Source of the DNA: an uncultured Ruminococcus sp.
GTDB taxonomy: Bacteria > Bacillota > Clostridia > Lachnospirales > Lachnospiraceae
Direction of reading: 5' to 3'
Assembly: GCA_946494335.1 (NCBI GenBank)
Contig: CAMMBV010000028.1
Span: 1 to 46,690 of the forward strand
DNA: 46,690 bases
The position numbers and the translations under genes were made by a program. Below are positions 16,167 through 26,658 of the stretch, piece by piece; position 1 is the first letter of the stretch; every line of letters starts with the position of its first letter. The notes beneath the pieces are model-generated. The model had not been told where the DNA came from. It saw nothing but the letters and a program-made list of their open reading frames with translations, and did not search any database.

Positions 16167-17045
16167 ATGGAAGATTATATAGTAAGGGCTACTGCGGCGG
16201 GAGGTCAGATCCGGGCGTTTGCGGCCACCACCCGCGGGGTGGTGGAGACGGCCAGAGCCGCCCACAATACCAGCCCCGTGGCGACTGCGGCCCTGGGAAG
16301 GCTTTTGACTGCAGGAGCCATGATGGGTGTGATGATGAAGGGAGACAAGGATCTTCTGACCCTGCAGATCAAGTCGGGAGGACCCATAGACGGAATTACG
16401 GTGACAGCCGATTCCAAAGGAAGAGTAAAAGGCTATGTGGGCAATCCGGGCGTGATGCTGCCGGCCAACAGCAAAGGAAAGCTGGATGTGGCCGGGGCAG
16501 TTGGGCCAGGCTTTCTCAATGTGATCATGGATCTGGGGCTGAAGGAACCCTACAGCGGTCAGACCATGCTTCAGACCAGCGAGATTGCGGAGGACCTGAC
16601 ATATTATTTCGCCACCAGCCAGCAGGTGCCCTCTTCGGTGGGGCTTGGCGTATTGATGGCGCCGGACAATACGGTAAAACAGGCCGGGGGCTTCATTGTG
16701 CAGCTGATGCCCTTTGCTAAGGAAGAGACGATTGCCAGGCTGGAAGAAAATCTAAAGGGCATCACCTCTGTGACAACACTCTTAAATGAAGGTTATACAC
16801 CGGAAAAACTCCTGGAGAGGCTGCTGGAGGGTCTGAATCTGGAGATCAACGACAGAGTACCCGCAGAATTCTGGTGCAACTGCAGCAAGGACAGAGTGGC
16901 AAAGGCTCTGATCAGCGTGGGGAAAAAAGATCTGCAGGAGATGATTGACGAGGCAAAAGAAGTGGAACTGAACTGCCATTTCTGTAATACGAATTATACT
17001 TTTTCCGTGGCAGAATTAAAAGAACTGCTGCGTCTGGCAAGATAA
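16167..17045 (+). CDS. hslO: Redox-activated chaperone Hsp33
   Basis: A 292-residue cytosolic holdase that is switched on by oxidation. The four zinc-binding cysteines of the redox switch are present at the C-terminus: Cys237 and Cys239 (WCNCSKDR), Cys270 and Cys273 (CHFCNT). On oxidative unfolding they form disulfides, release zinc and expose the client site. The N-terminal domain has the family pattern GRLLTAGAMMG and SGGPIDGITVTADSKGRVKGYVGNP. The length is standard. The start is close behind the methyltransferase stop, with AAAGGAG upstream; nadE follows after 11 bp. Confidence 0.97.
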   Translation: MEDYIVRATAAGGQIRAFAATTRGVVETARAAHNTSPVATAALGRLLTAGAMMGVMMKGDKDLLTLQIKSGGPIDGITVTADSKGRVKGYVGNPGVMLPANSKGKLDVAGAVGPGFLNVIMDLGLKEPYSGQTMLQTSEIAEDLTYYFATSQQVPSSVGLGVLMAPDNTVKQAGGFIVQLMPFAKEETIARLEENLKGITSVTTLLNEGYTPEKLLERLLEGLNLEINDRVPAEFWCNCSKDRVAKALISVGKKDLQEMIDEAKEVELNCHFCNTNYTFSVAELKELLRLAR

Positions 17046-17056
17046 GAGGAGGGAAT

Positions 17057-18982
17057 ATGAAACAGGGATTTGTAAAAGTGGCAGCCGGTACGCCCAAGAT
17101 CAGGGTAGCGGACTGCGTATACAACCGGGAGCAGATGGTTAAGCTGATCCGGGAGATGGAAGAGAACAAAGCGAAGATAATGGTTCTGCCGGAACTTTGC
17201 ATTACGGGCTATACCTGCGGGGATCTGTTCGGTCAGGAAGCACTGCTTGCATCGGCAAGAGAACAGCTTATGATTTTGGCAGATGAGACGAAGGATGTGG
17301 ACGCTCTTATTTTTGCGGGGCTTCCCCTGGAACATGGCGGGAAGCTTTACAACACGGCGGCCGCGCTTTGCAGAGGGAAAATTCTGGGTCTGGTTCCCAA
17401 AACCAGCATCCCTTCCTACCGGGAATTTTATGAGGGCCGCCATTTTGTAACCGGTCCTGCGGGCGTGGAAATGATAAAACTGGGATATCAGGAGGTTCCC
17501 TTTGGAATCAGCCAGCTGTTTGACTGCGATAATGTCCCCGGCCTTACAGTGGCGGCTGAGATCTGCGAGGATCTGTGGGCTCCTGCGCCCCCCAGCATCC
17601 GCCATGGCCTGGCGGGGGCCACAGTGATTGCAAATCTGTCCGCCAGCGATGAAGAGACGGGAAAAGACGATTACCGGAGAAATCTGGTGGCGGGTCAGTC
17701 CGCCCGTCTGATCTGTGCCTACCTTTATGCGACGGCGGGAGAGGGAGAGTCCACCACCGATCTGGTCTTTGGAGGCCACAATCTGATTGCGGAAAACGGG
17801 AAAGTGTTAAAGGAAGCACAGCGGTTTAAAAACACCGTCATTTATGCTGATGTGGATGTGCAAAGACTGACGGGAGAGAGAAGAAAGATGACCACCTATC
17901 CGCCCGCTGACCGGGAGGGGTATCATGTGAGCACCTTCTCGCTGACGGTGGAAGAGACAAAGCTGGATCGTTATATCGATCCCATGCCCTTTGTACCGGG
18001 CAGGAAAGAAGACCGGGAAAAACGGTGTGATGAAATCTTAAACATACAGACCATGGGACTGAAAAAAAGACTGGAGCATACCGGATGCCAGAATGTGACA
18101 GTGGGTATCTCAGGAGGGCTGGATTCCACACTGGCGCTGCTGGTGACTGCCAGGGCATTTGACCTGCTGGAAAAGGACAGAAGCCAGATTACGGCTGTAA
18201 CTATGCCCTGTTTTGGAACTACGGACCGGACATATCAAAATGCCTGCCAGCTGACCCGCTGTCTGGGAGCCAGACTTTTGGAGGTGGACATCAAAGAGGC
18301 GGTGACACAGCATTTCAGGGATATCGGGCATGACAGCAATGTCCATGACGTGACCTATGAAAACTCTCAGGCCAGGGAACGGACACAGGTGCTGATGGAT
18401 GTGGCCAATCAGTCCGGCGGTCTGGTTATTGGCACGGGCGACCTGTCCGAGCTGGCCCTTGGCTGGGCGACCTATAATGGAGACCACATGTCCATGTATG
18501 GGGTAAATGCCTCGGTTCCCAAAACACTGGTGCGCCACCTGGTACGGTACTATGCGGATACCTGTCAGGACGAGAAGCTGTCCTCCATTTTGCTGGATGT
18601 GCTGGATACTCCGGTAAGTCCGGAACTGCTGCCGCCAAAAGACGGTGTGATTTCCCAGAAAACGGAAGACCTGGTGGGTCCCTATGAGCTGCATGATTTT
18701 TACCTGTACTACATGCTGCGTGCAGGGTTCGGGCCGGCTAAAATATACCGGATTGCCAAAAAAGCCTTTGCAGGTCAGTATGACGGCGACACCATCATGA
18801 AATGGCTGAAAACATTTTACCGTCGGTTCTTTGCCCAGCAGTTTAAACGGTCCTGTCTGCCGGACGGCCCCAGAGTGGGAAGCGTGGCCGTTTCTCCCAG
18901 AGGGGACTGGCGGATGCCCAGCGATGCATGCGCCCGCATCTGGATGGAGGAGCTGGAAAGACTGGAAAAAGAAGGTAAATAA
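17057..18982 (+). CDS. nadE: Glutamine-dependent NAD(+) synthetase
   Basis: A 641-residue two-domain cytosolic enzyme that makes NAD from deamido-NAD, ATP and glutamine. The N-terminal nitrilase-type glutaminase has its triad Glu46 (LPELCITGY), Lys115 (PKTSIPSYREF) and Cys170 (EICEDLW). The C-terminal synthetase carries the PP-loop SGGLDST from 352 and later GTGDLSELALGW, which binds the nicotinate nucleotide and ATP. The length matches the actinobacterial/clostridial long form. AAGAGGAGG precedes the ATG. It is the last gene of the methyltransferase-hslO-nadE transcript; its terminator lies inside the 3' end of the converging gene. Confidence 0.97.
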   Translation: MKQGFVKVAAGTPKIRVADCVYNREQMVKLIREMEENKAKIMVLPELCITGYTCGDLFGQEALLASAREQLMILADETKDVDALIFAGLPLEHGGKLYNTAAALCRGKILGLVPKTSIPSYREFYEGRHFVTGPAGVEMIKLGYQEVPFGISQLFDCDNVPGLTVAAEICEDLWAPAPPSIRHGLAGATVIANLSASDEETGKDDYRRNLVAGQSARLICAYLYATAGEGESTTDLVFGGHNLIAENGKVLKEAQRFKNTVIYADVDVQRLTGERRKMTTYPPADREGYHVSTFSLTVEETKLDRYIDPMPFVPGRKEDREKRCDEILNIQTMGLKKRLEHTGCQNVTVGISGGLDSTLALLVTARAFDLLEKDRSQITAVTMPCFGTTDRTYQNACQLTRCLGARLLEVDIKEAVTQHFRDIGHDSNVHDVTYENSQARERTQVLMDVANQSGGLVIGTGDLSELALGWATYNGDHMSMYGVNASVPKTLVRHLVRYYADTCQDEKLSSILLDVLDTPVSPELLPPKDGVISQKTEDLVGPYELHDFYLYYMLRAGFGPAKIYRIAKKAFAGQYDGDTIMKWLKTFYRRFFAQQFKRSCLPDGPRVGSVAVSPRGDWRMPSDACARIWMEELERLEKEGK

Positions 18983-18984
18983 GA

Positions 18985-19437
18985 TCAATCCTGCGGCACT
19001 GCCTTGGACAGTGCCGTTTTTATTGCTTCCAGAAGCAGCATGGAAGTATATTTATTCTCTTCATCAAAAGCGATATTATCTGTGGACTGGGTATCATAAA
19101 TCTGTGCGGCCAGGGATTCCAGCGCCGGTTCCATCAAAGGATACATAGCCGTAGCGCTTTCACTTAAGTTTACCAGTGAAATGGAATTGATGTGGTTGGA
19201 GTCCACGGTTACCTGGACGTCAAAGGTATTGTCATTCAGTTCAATAGAGGTGGTATAGACTCCTGCCACGTACCTGGGCGTATCAACTGCATCAGAGGAT
19301 GCGCCTGTGTCTGCGTCCTTTCGGGAGCCGAACATGATAAAAAGAAGCACCACTGTCAGGATGGCCAGAACAAGGAAGATGGCCGTATAGATGACTTCTT
19401 TCATATGTAATACAACGATTTTCGTTTTGGAACTCAT
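18985..19437 (-). CDS. Membrane-anchored FMN-binding-like protein
   Basis: A 150-residue protein with one N-terminal membrane span at about 16-36 (VIYTAIFLVLAILTVVLLFIMFG), an Asp/Ala/Ser linker and an extracytoplasmic domain beginning YVAGVYTTSIELNDNTFDVQVTVDSNHI. This resembles the start of the FMN-binding (FMN_bind) domain found in RnfG/NqrC-type proteins, where the flavin is bound through a Thr late in the domain; the canonical SGAT-type site is not obvious, so flavin binding is uncertain. The ATG used follows AAAGGGG; an in-frame GTG lies two codons earlier. It converges with nadE and diverges from addB. Confidence 0.6.
   Translation of the reverse strand: MSSKTKIVVLHMKEVIYTAIFLVLAILTVVLLFIMFGSRKDADTGASSDAVDTPRYVAGVYTTSIELNDNTFDVQVTVDSNHINSISLVNLSESATAMYPLMEPALESLAAQIYDTQSTDNIAFDEENKYTSMLLLEAIKTALSKAVPQD
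18994..19022 (+). terminator. Terminator of the nadE transcript inside the converging gene
   Basis: CGGCACTG (18994-19001) pairs with CAGTGCCG (19009-19016), then TTTTTA. It overlaps the last codons of the minus-strand FMN-binding-like gene. Confidence 0.75.
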
Positions 19438-19580
19438 TTTCACACCCCTTTGCGTATTCTCTATATATCATATTATGAGGCTGGTGAAAATATGCGTCGC
19501 CGGCTTGCTTTTTGGCCGTGCACTGTGTATGATATTTCAGAAAGCAATTAATTCGACGCTAGAAAAAGAGAGGGCTTTTT

Positions 19581-22500
19581 ATGCCGTTACAGCTGATTGC
19601 AGGAAGTTCCGGTGCGGGAAAATCCCACTGGATATATGAAAAAATAATAAAGGAGTCCATGGAATATCCACAGCGCACCTATCTTTTGGTGGTTCCGGAG
19701 CAGTTTACCATGCAGACGCAAAAAGAACTCACCGTCATGCACCCCGCCCGGGCGCTTTTAAATATTGACGTCGTCAGTTTTCAGCGTCTCGCCTACCGGG
19801 TTTTTAACGAGGTGGGAGGTGATCCAAAACCGCTGCTGGATGATACGGGAAAGACGCTGGTGCTGCAGAAAATAGCGCAGAAGAACAAAAAAAAGCTGGA
19901 ATATCTGGGCGGAAACCTGAAAAAACCGGGGTATATCGATGAGATGAAATCCATGATTTCCGAGCTGACGCAGTACAGACTGAAGGCGGAAGATCTGGAT
20001 CATCTGATTGAGCTGGCAGAGGATAAAACGCTGCTTAAGGGCAAGCTTCTGGATATTCAGACGGTTTACCGCCAGTTTACGGACTATATGCAGGAGCGGT
20101 ATGTGACGCCGGAGGAGGTTCTGGATGTTTTGTGTCGTGTGATTGACCGCAGCCAGCAGATCAAAGACAGTACGGTGGTACTGGATGGTTTTACGGGCTT
20201 TACGCCGGTGCAGAATCAGGTGCTGGGGAAGATTTTAAAGCTGAGCCGCCGGACTTATGTGACAGTAACCATCGATGAAAAAAGTCTGCGGGAAAAAAAG
20301 AAAAACCGACAGTTGTTCTTTATGAGCCATGAAACCATCGAAAGACTTTATGGGACAGCCAGGGCAAACGGCGTGGAAATATTCCAGCCGGTTTACATAA
20401 ACGATAAAGGCAGGGGAAGATTCCAGGATTCACCGGAGATGGCGTTTCTGGAAGCCAATCTGTTCCGCACCGGTGCAGGGCGCTATGAAAAGGAGCCCCG
20501 ATCCGTAAACATACGGGCAGCTTCCACACCGCTGGAAGAGATGGAAGAGACGGCGGTTCAGATACGCCGTCTGATACGGGAAAAAGGATACCGCTATCGG
20601 GATATTGCCGTGGTGACCGGCGATCTTCCCGGTTATGAAAGCTACGTGATGCAGGCCTTTGAACGTGAGGGAATTCCTTACTTTCTGGACCGGAAGCAGT
20701 CGGTGCTGATGAATCCTTTCGTGGAATATATTCGTTCGGTGCTGGATATGGTGATCTGCGGCTTTTCCTATGAGAGTGTATTCCGTTATCTGCGCACCGG
20801 CATGTCCGGAGTCAGCCGGGATGAGGCGGATTTTCTGGAAAATTACGTACTGGCTTTCGGTATTCGGGGCTTTGGGAGATGGTGCCGGGAGTTCACCGGC
20901 AGACGCAGCTTTATGATGGAAGGTGATCTGCAGGAGGTAAACCGGATCCGGGAGATTTTTACGGAAGAGCTGAAACCGCTGGTGGAGGAATTAAGATCGG
21001 GCAGTCCTACCGTGACAGGGAAGACGACGGCTCTTTACCATTTCATTGTCCGGTCCAAGATCCAGGAAAAGCTGAAAAAGCAGGAGCTTTTATTTCAGAA
21101 GCAGGGAAAGCAGGCGCTGGTAAAAGAATATGCTCAGATATTCGGTATCGTCATGGAATTTTTTGATAAACTGACCGCCGTGCTGGGAGAAGAAACCGTC
21201 ACGCTGCGGGAATATCAGCAGATTCTGGAAGCAGGCTTTCTGAAAGTGCAGGTGGGAATCATTCCGCCTGCTGCCGATCAGGTGTTGGTGGGGGATGTGC
21301 AGAGAACCCGTCTGTCAGGGATCCGCGCCCTGTTTTTTGTGGGAGTCAATGACGGGGTGATACCAAAGAGGAGCAGAAACGGCGGGATTCTCACTGAGAC
21401 GGAGCGGGAATTTTTAAAAGATAAAGATGTGGAGCTGGCTCCCACGGAACGGGAAGATGTGGGAATCCAGAGATTTTATCTGTACCTGAATATGACCAAG
21501 CCTTCCGAAAGGCTGTATCTTTCCTATACCCATGTCAGACCGGACGGAAGCAGCAGCGGTCCGGCCTATCTGATCAATACGGTGCTTAAGCTGTTTCCCC
21601 TGCTGAAAATAAAAGAGTGTGCGGAAGAAAAGACGGATTATGGCCGGCTGGAAACCTGTCCCCAGGGATTTGCCATGGTGGTGAACGGACTGGAAGCAGC
21701 TTTTAATCAGGAGGAAGACGATGAGTACCGGGAACTGTTCGGCTGGTACGTAAGGAATCCCGGGACCAGATCCGGGATGCAAAAGCTTCTGGAGGCGGCA
21801 TTTTATGAAAATGCCGCGGACACCATCGGAAAAGCGGCGGCCAGAGCCCTTTACGGTAAAGTGATGGAAAACAGCGCCACGCGGCTGGAACGGTTTGCCT
21901 CCTGTGCCTTTTCTCATTTCCTGCAGTATGGGATGCGGCTGAAAGAGCGGGTATATTATGAATTCAATGCCATGGATCTGGGGAATGTGCTCCATGAAGC
22001 GCTGGAGCGGTTTGCCCGGCTTTTAAAGAGGGAAAACCTTTCCTGGAAAACTGTGTCCGAGGAAGACCAGGAGCGGCTTCTTACGGCAAGTCTGGAAAGC
22101 GTACTGGAGGCGGAAGGATATGAAATGCTGGGGGAGGGCGCCAGAAGCCGCTATATGGCAGAAAGACTTAAGCGGCTTCTGAAACGAAGTGTCTGGGCGC
22201 TGAAGGAGCAGCTTGCCTGCGGAGATTTTGAACCGGGAGATTTTGAGGTTGCCTTTGAGATGGATAACCGGTATACCCTATCCCTGCCCCTGTCTGTGGA
22301 GGAGCAGATGATGATAAAGGGGCGGATTGACCGGATCGATATCTGCGAGGAAACGGAAGAATGCTACGTGCGTGTGATCGATTATAAATCCGGCAGCAAG
22401 GCTTTAAGTCTGACGGAGGTTTATCATGGCCTGTCTCTTCAGCTGGTGGTTTATTTGAACGCGGCCATGGAGATTGTGCAAAAAGAATACCCGGAGAAAA

Positions 22501-23036
22501 AAATCCGTCCGGCGGGAATTTTCTATTACCGCATCCAGGATCCCCTTCTTTCCTTAAGCTGGAATCAGGGAGAAGAGGATGTGGAAAAAAGTATGCGAAA
22601 GGAACTGCGGATGGACGGGCTGGCCAGTGAAAGCCCTGACGTGTTGGAAAAAATGGATCACCGGGTTCAGGGAAAGGAAGGCTCTATTGTGTTCCCTCTG
22701 TCCTACAATAAGGACGGCAGCTGCTCCAAGAGCTCCTCTGTTACCAGGGAGGAAAATTTCCGGCTGATGTCGGAATATGCCCGGGAGAAGATGAAGGAGA
22801 TTGGAAGCCGGATTCTGCAGGGAGAGGTAAAAGTAAATCCCTATCTGCTGGGCCGCAAAAAGGGATGCGACTACTGTCCTTACCGGGCGGTCTGCGGTTT
22901 TGATGAAGGAATCTGGGGATATGAATACAGGAAACTGAAATCATTTTCTGATGAAGAGCTGTGGGAACAGATGAGAAGGAGGTGCGGCGGCCATGAAATG
23001 GACGAAGGAACAGGAACAGGCGATCCGACTGCATGA
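19581..23036 (+). CDS. addB: ATP-dependent nuclease/helicase subunit AddB
   Basis: An 1151-residue subunit of AddAB, which resects double-strand DNA ends for RecA-dependent repair. An N-terminal Walker A GSSGAGKS at 8-15 is present, as usual for AddB of Firmicutes. The C-terminal RecB-like nuclease has VIDYKSG with Asp934, and the iron-sulfur cluster ligands are all there: Cys775, Cys1096, Cys1099 and Cys1105, with the same last-three spacing as in Bacillus. The start MPLQLIAGSSGAGKSHW is classic. The binding site AGAGAGGG is modest. The 3' end overlaps addA by 44 bp, so the two are translationally coupled. Confidence 0.97.
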   Translation: MPLQLIAGSSGAGKSHWIYEKIIKESMEYPQRTYLLVVPEQFTMQTQKELTVMHPARALLNIDVVSFQRLAYRVFNEVGGDPKPLLDDTGKTLVLQKIAQKNKKKLEYLGGNLKKPGYIDEMKSMISELTQYRLKAEDLDHLIELAEDKTLLKGKLLDIQTVYRQFTDYMQERYVTPEEVLDVLCRVIDRSQQIKDSTVVLDGFTGFTPVQNQVLGKILKLSRRTYVTVTIDEKSLREKKKNRQLFFMSHETIERLYGTARANGVEIFQPVYINDKGRGRFQDSPEMAFLEANLFRTGAGRYEKEPRSVNIRAASTPLEEMEETAVQIRRLIREKGYRYRDIAVVTGDLPGYESYVMQAFEREGIPYFLDRKQSVLMNPFVEYIRSVLDMVICGFSYESVFRYLRTGMSGVSRDEADFLENYVLAFGIRGFGRWCREFTGRRSFMMEGDLQEVNRIREIFTEELKPLVEELRSGSPTVTGKTTALYHFIVRSKIQEKLKKQELLFQKQGKQALVKEYAQIFGIVMEFFDKLTAVLGEETVTLREYQQILEAGFLKVQVGIIPPAADQVLVGDVQRTRLSGIRALFFVGVNDGVIPKRSRNGGILTETEREFLKDKDVELAPTEREDVGIQRFYLYLNMTKPSERLYLSYTHVRPDGSSSGPAYLINTVLKLFPLLKIKECAEEKTDYGRLETCPQGFAMVVNGLEAAFNQEEDDEYRELFGWYVRNPGTRSGMQKLLEAAFYENAADTIGKAAARALYGKVMENSATRLERFASCAFSHFLQYGMRLKERVYYEFNAMDLGNVLHEALERFARLLKRENLSWKTVSEEDQERLLTASLESVLEAEGYEMLGEGARSRYMAERLKRLLKRSVWALKEQLACGDFEPGDFEVAFEMDNRYTLSLPLSVEEQMMIKGRIDRIDICEETEECYVRVIDYKSGSKALSLTEVYHGLSLQLVVYLNAAMEIVQKEYPEKKIRPAGIFYYRIQDPLLSLSWNQGEEDVEKSMRKELRMDGLASESPDVLEKMDHRVQGKEGSIVFPLSYNKDGSCSKSSSVTREENFRLMSEYAREKMKEIGSRILQGEVKVNPYLLGRKKGCDYCPYRAVCGFDEGIWGYEYRKLKSFSDEELWEQMRRRCGGHEMDEGTGTGDPTA

Positions 23037-26000
23037 CGGCGATATACTGGTCAGTGCTGCGGCAGGTTCCGGAAAAACGGCGGTTCTGGTAGAGCGGATT
23101 CTTGGGATGGTGACGGATAAAAAACATCCTGTGGATATCGACCATCTGCTGGTGGTGACATTTACGCGGGCGGCAGCCGCTCAGATGCGGGAGCGCATCA
23201 TGGCGGCTCTGGAAGAACGCCTTGCAAAAGAGCCGGACAACGAACATCTGATGCGTCAGACTTCCTATATTCATAATGCCAGGATCAGCACCATCGATGG
23301 ATTTTGTGCCTATGTGATCCGGAACTATTTTCATCTGATTGATCTGGATCCTTCTTACCGGACGGCGGATGAAGGGGAACTGAAGCTTTTGAAAAAGGAA
23401 GTGGCCCGGGAGATAGTGGAAGAAGCCTACGAAATCGGAGGCCAGGATTTTACAGATTTTGTGGAATGCTGCGCTCCCGGCAAATCAGACGAAGTTCTGG
23501 AAGAGCGTTTGATGGAGCTTTATGATCTGTCCATGAGTCATCCCTGGCCCAGGGAGTGGCTCATTTCCTGCCGCAGCGTCTACGCGCTGGAAAATCCGGC
23601 AAAACTGGACGGCGCGGGCTGGATGGAGATGATTTTTAAGGACACCCGGGAAAAGCTTACGGAATGTCTTCGCCTTCTGGAGTTTGGATTCTCCCTGACA
23701 GACCGGGAGGATGGACCTTACATGTATCGCGCAGCCCTCGAGTCTGATGAAAGCTTTATCCGGGAGCTGCTGGCTCTTTCGGATTATGACGATTTTTATC
23801 AAAAGCTACACAGTCATAAATGGGAACGACTGTCCGGAAAAAGGGATAAAGGCGTGGCTGAGAGCGCCAGGGAACAGGTGAAAAACAGCCGGGAGCGGGT
23901 AAAGGAAGCGATTGGCTCACTGAAAGAAACCTACTTTTACATGACCAGAGAGGAAGTGTTTGAGACGGCAAAAAACTGTGCCCCCATGGCGTTCTGGCTG
24001 ACGGAACTGACCCTTCGTTTTCTGGAACGTTTCAGTGAAAAGAAACGGCAGAAAAATCTTCTGGATTTTGCTGATATGGAGCATCTTGCCCTTTCCATTC
24101 TGGTGGAAAAAAAGGACGGCGTATGCACAAGAACCCAGGCGGCCAGAGAACTGGCCGGTCAGTTTGAAGAAATTCTGATTGATGAGTATCAGGACAGCAA
24201 CTATGTGCAGGAAATGCTTCTGACCAGTATTTCCAGACAGGAAGAAGAACAGGGCAACATATTCATGGTGGGCGACGTTAAACAGAGCATATACCGGTTC
24301 CGTCTGGCTAATCCTGAATTGTTTATGGAAAAATACTACCGGTACCAGGAAGAGGAGGAAGAGGGGCAAAGGATTGACCTTCATCAGAATTTCCGAAGCC
24401 GCAAAGAGGTGCTGGCCTTTGCCAATATGATATTTTCACAGATGATGCGCCGATCCTTTGGCGGCGTGGATTATGACGGGCAGGCCGCTCTTGTGGCGGG
24501 AGCGGATTATCCCGGCGGCAGTGACTGCCGTACTAAGATTCTGATGATAGAACGGGACAGTGAAGAGGTAAAAGAAGAAGGCGGCCGGGATATGGCCATG
24601 GAGCTGGAAGCCAGGATGATCGGAGTACAGATCAAAGATATGATGAAAAACCAGCTGGTGACAGATAAAGTAAGCGGGGGGGTTCGGCCGCTGCGCTATT
24701 CGGACTGTGTGATTCTGCTTCGTTCCATCAGTGCGGGCGTGGGAGAAACCTTTGCCAAAACACTTCTGTCCATGGGTATACCCACCCATGTGACGACGCG
24801 GACCGGATATTTTACAGCGCTGGAGGTGGTTGTCCTTTTGAATTACCTTCATATCTGCGACAATCCCAGACAGGATATTCCCATGGCGTCGGTGCTGTCT
24901 TCCCCTATCGGAGGACTGGACGCAAAAGAGCTGGCGAAGGTGCGGATGGAATTTTCGGAAAGCTGTCTGTATGACGCCGTCCGGCAGTATGCCAAAGATG
25001 GTCAGGATGGGAAACTGCGGGAAAAGCTGGAGACATTTTTGAAGCTTCTGGAGGAAATCCGCGATCAGGTGCCGCATACGCCCATCCATCAGCTGATTTT
25101 GCTGATCCTTAATAAAACGGGATATGGCCGGTACGCCCAGGCCATGCCAGGGGGGCGGCAGCGGTACGCCAATATCAACATGCTTCAGGAGAAAGCGCGG
25201 GATTATGAAAAAACCAGCTACCGCGGCCTTTTCAACTTTATCCGCTACATTGAACAGCTGCAGAAAAGCCAGGTGGATTTTGGAGAAGTCAATGTGCTGG
25301 GGGAAGAGGAGGATACGGTCCGGATTATGACGATCCACAAAAGCAAGGGTCTGGAATTTCCGGTGGTATTTCTTTCAGGTCTTGGGAAAAAGTTCAATCT
25401 CAGGGACCTGAACGGCTCCATTGTGATGCATCCCCAGCTGGGTTTGGGTCTGGACTGTATTGATGCAAAAAGGCGGATAAAGACGCCTTCTCTGTTCAGG
25501 CAGGCGGTCAGGCGGAAGCTTCTGAAAGAAAGCCTGAGCGAGGAACTGCGTGTCCTTTACGTGGCAGTCACGAGGGCAAAGGAAAAACTGATTCTGACAG
25601 GAACCATAGACCGTCTGGAAAAAAGAGTCTCTGAACTTTCCGTGCTACTGCAGACAAAGACAAGGATGCTGCCGCTGTGGATGATGGAAAATGCCAGAGA
25701 TTACTGGGCCTGGATTCTTCCGTCTCTGGCCCGATGTCCGGATTTTGCTGTGATGTTTGAGCGATATGGAATCCTGGGAGCTGTCGGCGCGGATTTTTCC
25801 GGTGAAGATGAAAGATTTACGCTGCAGATCGTGACGCCCCAGGAGCTGACGGTGGATGAGCTGGAACGAAGAGTAAGCAGGGAGCTTAGCAGGAAGCGTT
25901 TGTCTTCCTGGGACGGAAATACGGTATATGATGAAGAGTTCAAAAGCCTGCTGGAGGAAAGATTTTCTTTTGTCTACCCTTATGAGAGCCAGAGAAACCT

Positions 26001-26631
26001 TCCGGTGAAGATGACGGTGTCGGAGCTGAAGGCGAAGGAGCCGGAGGAGGTGACACAGGAGCTTTATTTTGAACCGGATATCATTCCGCTGGTTCCAGGA
26101 TTCATCAGCGAAAAAGAGGCGGATATGACGGGAGCGGAAAGAGGAACGGCTTATCACCGGGTGATGGAACTTCTGGATTACGGCGGTTCGGGTACAGAAG
26201 AAGAAATCGAAAGCCAGCTGGATAATATGATGGATCAGGGAAAGCTGACACAGAAAATGCGTTCCAGCATTGATATACAGGATCTGGTGCGTTTCAGGAA
26301 CAGCGCGTTGGGAGAGCGGATGGCCAGGGCGGCGGGAGAGGGAAAGCTTTTCCGGGAACGGCCCTTTACCATGAGTATCTCCCCGCAGGAAGAGCCTGAC
26401 GGGGATGCTGCCGTCCTGATCCAGGGAATTATCGACGCCTATTTTTATGAGGATGACGGAATTGTTCTGGCAGATTATAAGACGGATCATGTGTTCCAAA
26501 AAGAACTCCTGACTGAGAAGTATAAAAAGCAGCTGGACTATTACAAAGAAGCTCTGGAGAGAACGACAGGGATGAGGGTGAAAGAGGAAATCATATATTC
26601 CTTCACCATGGGAGAGGCCATATGCTGCTGA
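22993..26631 (+). CDS. addA: ATP-dependent helicase/nuclease subunit AddA
   Basis: A 1212-residue UvrD/PcrA-like superfamily 1A helicase with a C-terminal RecB nuclease domain; with AddB it processes DNA breaks. The Q motif and Walker A MKWTKEQEQAIRLHDG and AAAGSGKTAVLV (Gly25-Thr29) open the protein; Walker B LIDEYQDSN, GDVKQSIYRFR (motif III), VRIMTIHKSKGLEFPVVF (motif V) and LRVLYVAVTRAKEKL (motif VI) follow. The nuclease motif ADYKTD with Asp1161 and Lys1163 is intact, so both the helicase and nuclease should work. It starts inside the addB 3' end with AGGAGG upstream. Confidence 0.97.
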   Translation: MKWTKEQEQAIRLHDGDILVSAAAGSGKTAVLVERILGMVTDKKHPVDIDHLLVVTFTRAAAAQMRERIMAALEERLAKEPDNEHLMRQTSYIHNARISTIDGFCAYVIRNYFHLIDLDPSYRTADEGELKLLKKEVAREIVEEAYEIGGQDFTDFVECCAPGKSDEVLEERLMELYDLSMSHPWPREWLISCRSVYALENPAKLDGAGWMEMIFKDTREKLTECLRLLEFGFSLTDREDGPYMYRAALESDESFIRELLALSDYDDFYQKLHSHKWERLSGKRDKGVAESAREQVKNSRERVKEAIGSLKETYFYMTREEVFETAKNCAPMAFWLTELTLRFLERFSEKKRQKNLLDFADMEHLALSILVEKKDGVCTRTQAARELAGQFEEILIDEYQDSNYVQEMLLTSISRQEEEQGNIFMVGDVKQSIYRFRLANPELFMEKYYRYQEEEEEGQRIDLHQNFRSRKEVLAFANMIFSQMMRRSFGGVDYDGQAALVAGADYPGGSDCRTKILMIERDSEEVKEEGGRDMAMELEARMIGVQIKDMMKNQLVTDKVSGGVRPLRYSDCVILLRSISAGVGETFAKTLLSMGIPTHVTTRTGYFTALEVVVLLNYLHICDNPRQDIPMASVLSSPIGGLDAKELAKVRMEFSESCLYDAVRQYAKDGQDGKLREKLETFLKLLEEIRDQVPHTPIHQLILLILNKTGYGRYAQAMPGGRQRYANINMLQEKARDYEKTSYRGLFNFIRYIEQLQKSQVDFGEVNVLGEEEDTVRIMTIHKSKGLEFPVVFLSGLGKKFNLRDLNGSIVMHPQLGLGLDCIDAKRRIKTPSLFRQAVRRKLLKESLSEELRVLYVAVTRAKEKLILTGTIDRLEKRVSELSVLLQTKTRMLPLWMMENARDYWAWILPSLARCPDFAVMFERYGILGAVGADFSGEDERFTLQIVTPQELTVDELERRVSRELSRKRLSSWDGNTVYDEEFKSLLEERFSFVYPYESQRNLPVKMTVSELKAKEPEEVTQELYFEPDIIPLVPGFISEKEADMTGAERGTAYHRVMELLDYGGSGTEEEIESQLDNMMDQGKLTQKMRSSIDIQDLVRFRNSALGERMARAAGEGKLFRERPFTMSISPQEEPDGDAAVLIQGIIDAYFYEDDGIVLADYKTDHVFQKELLTEKYKKQLDYYKEALERTTGMRVKEEIIYSFTMGEAICC

Positions 26632-26658
26632 TAAAATAAAAAAATGAGGTGATTAAAG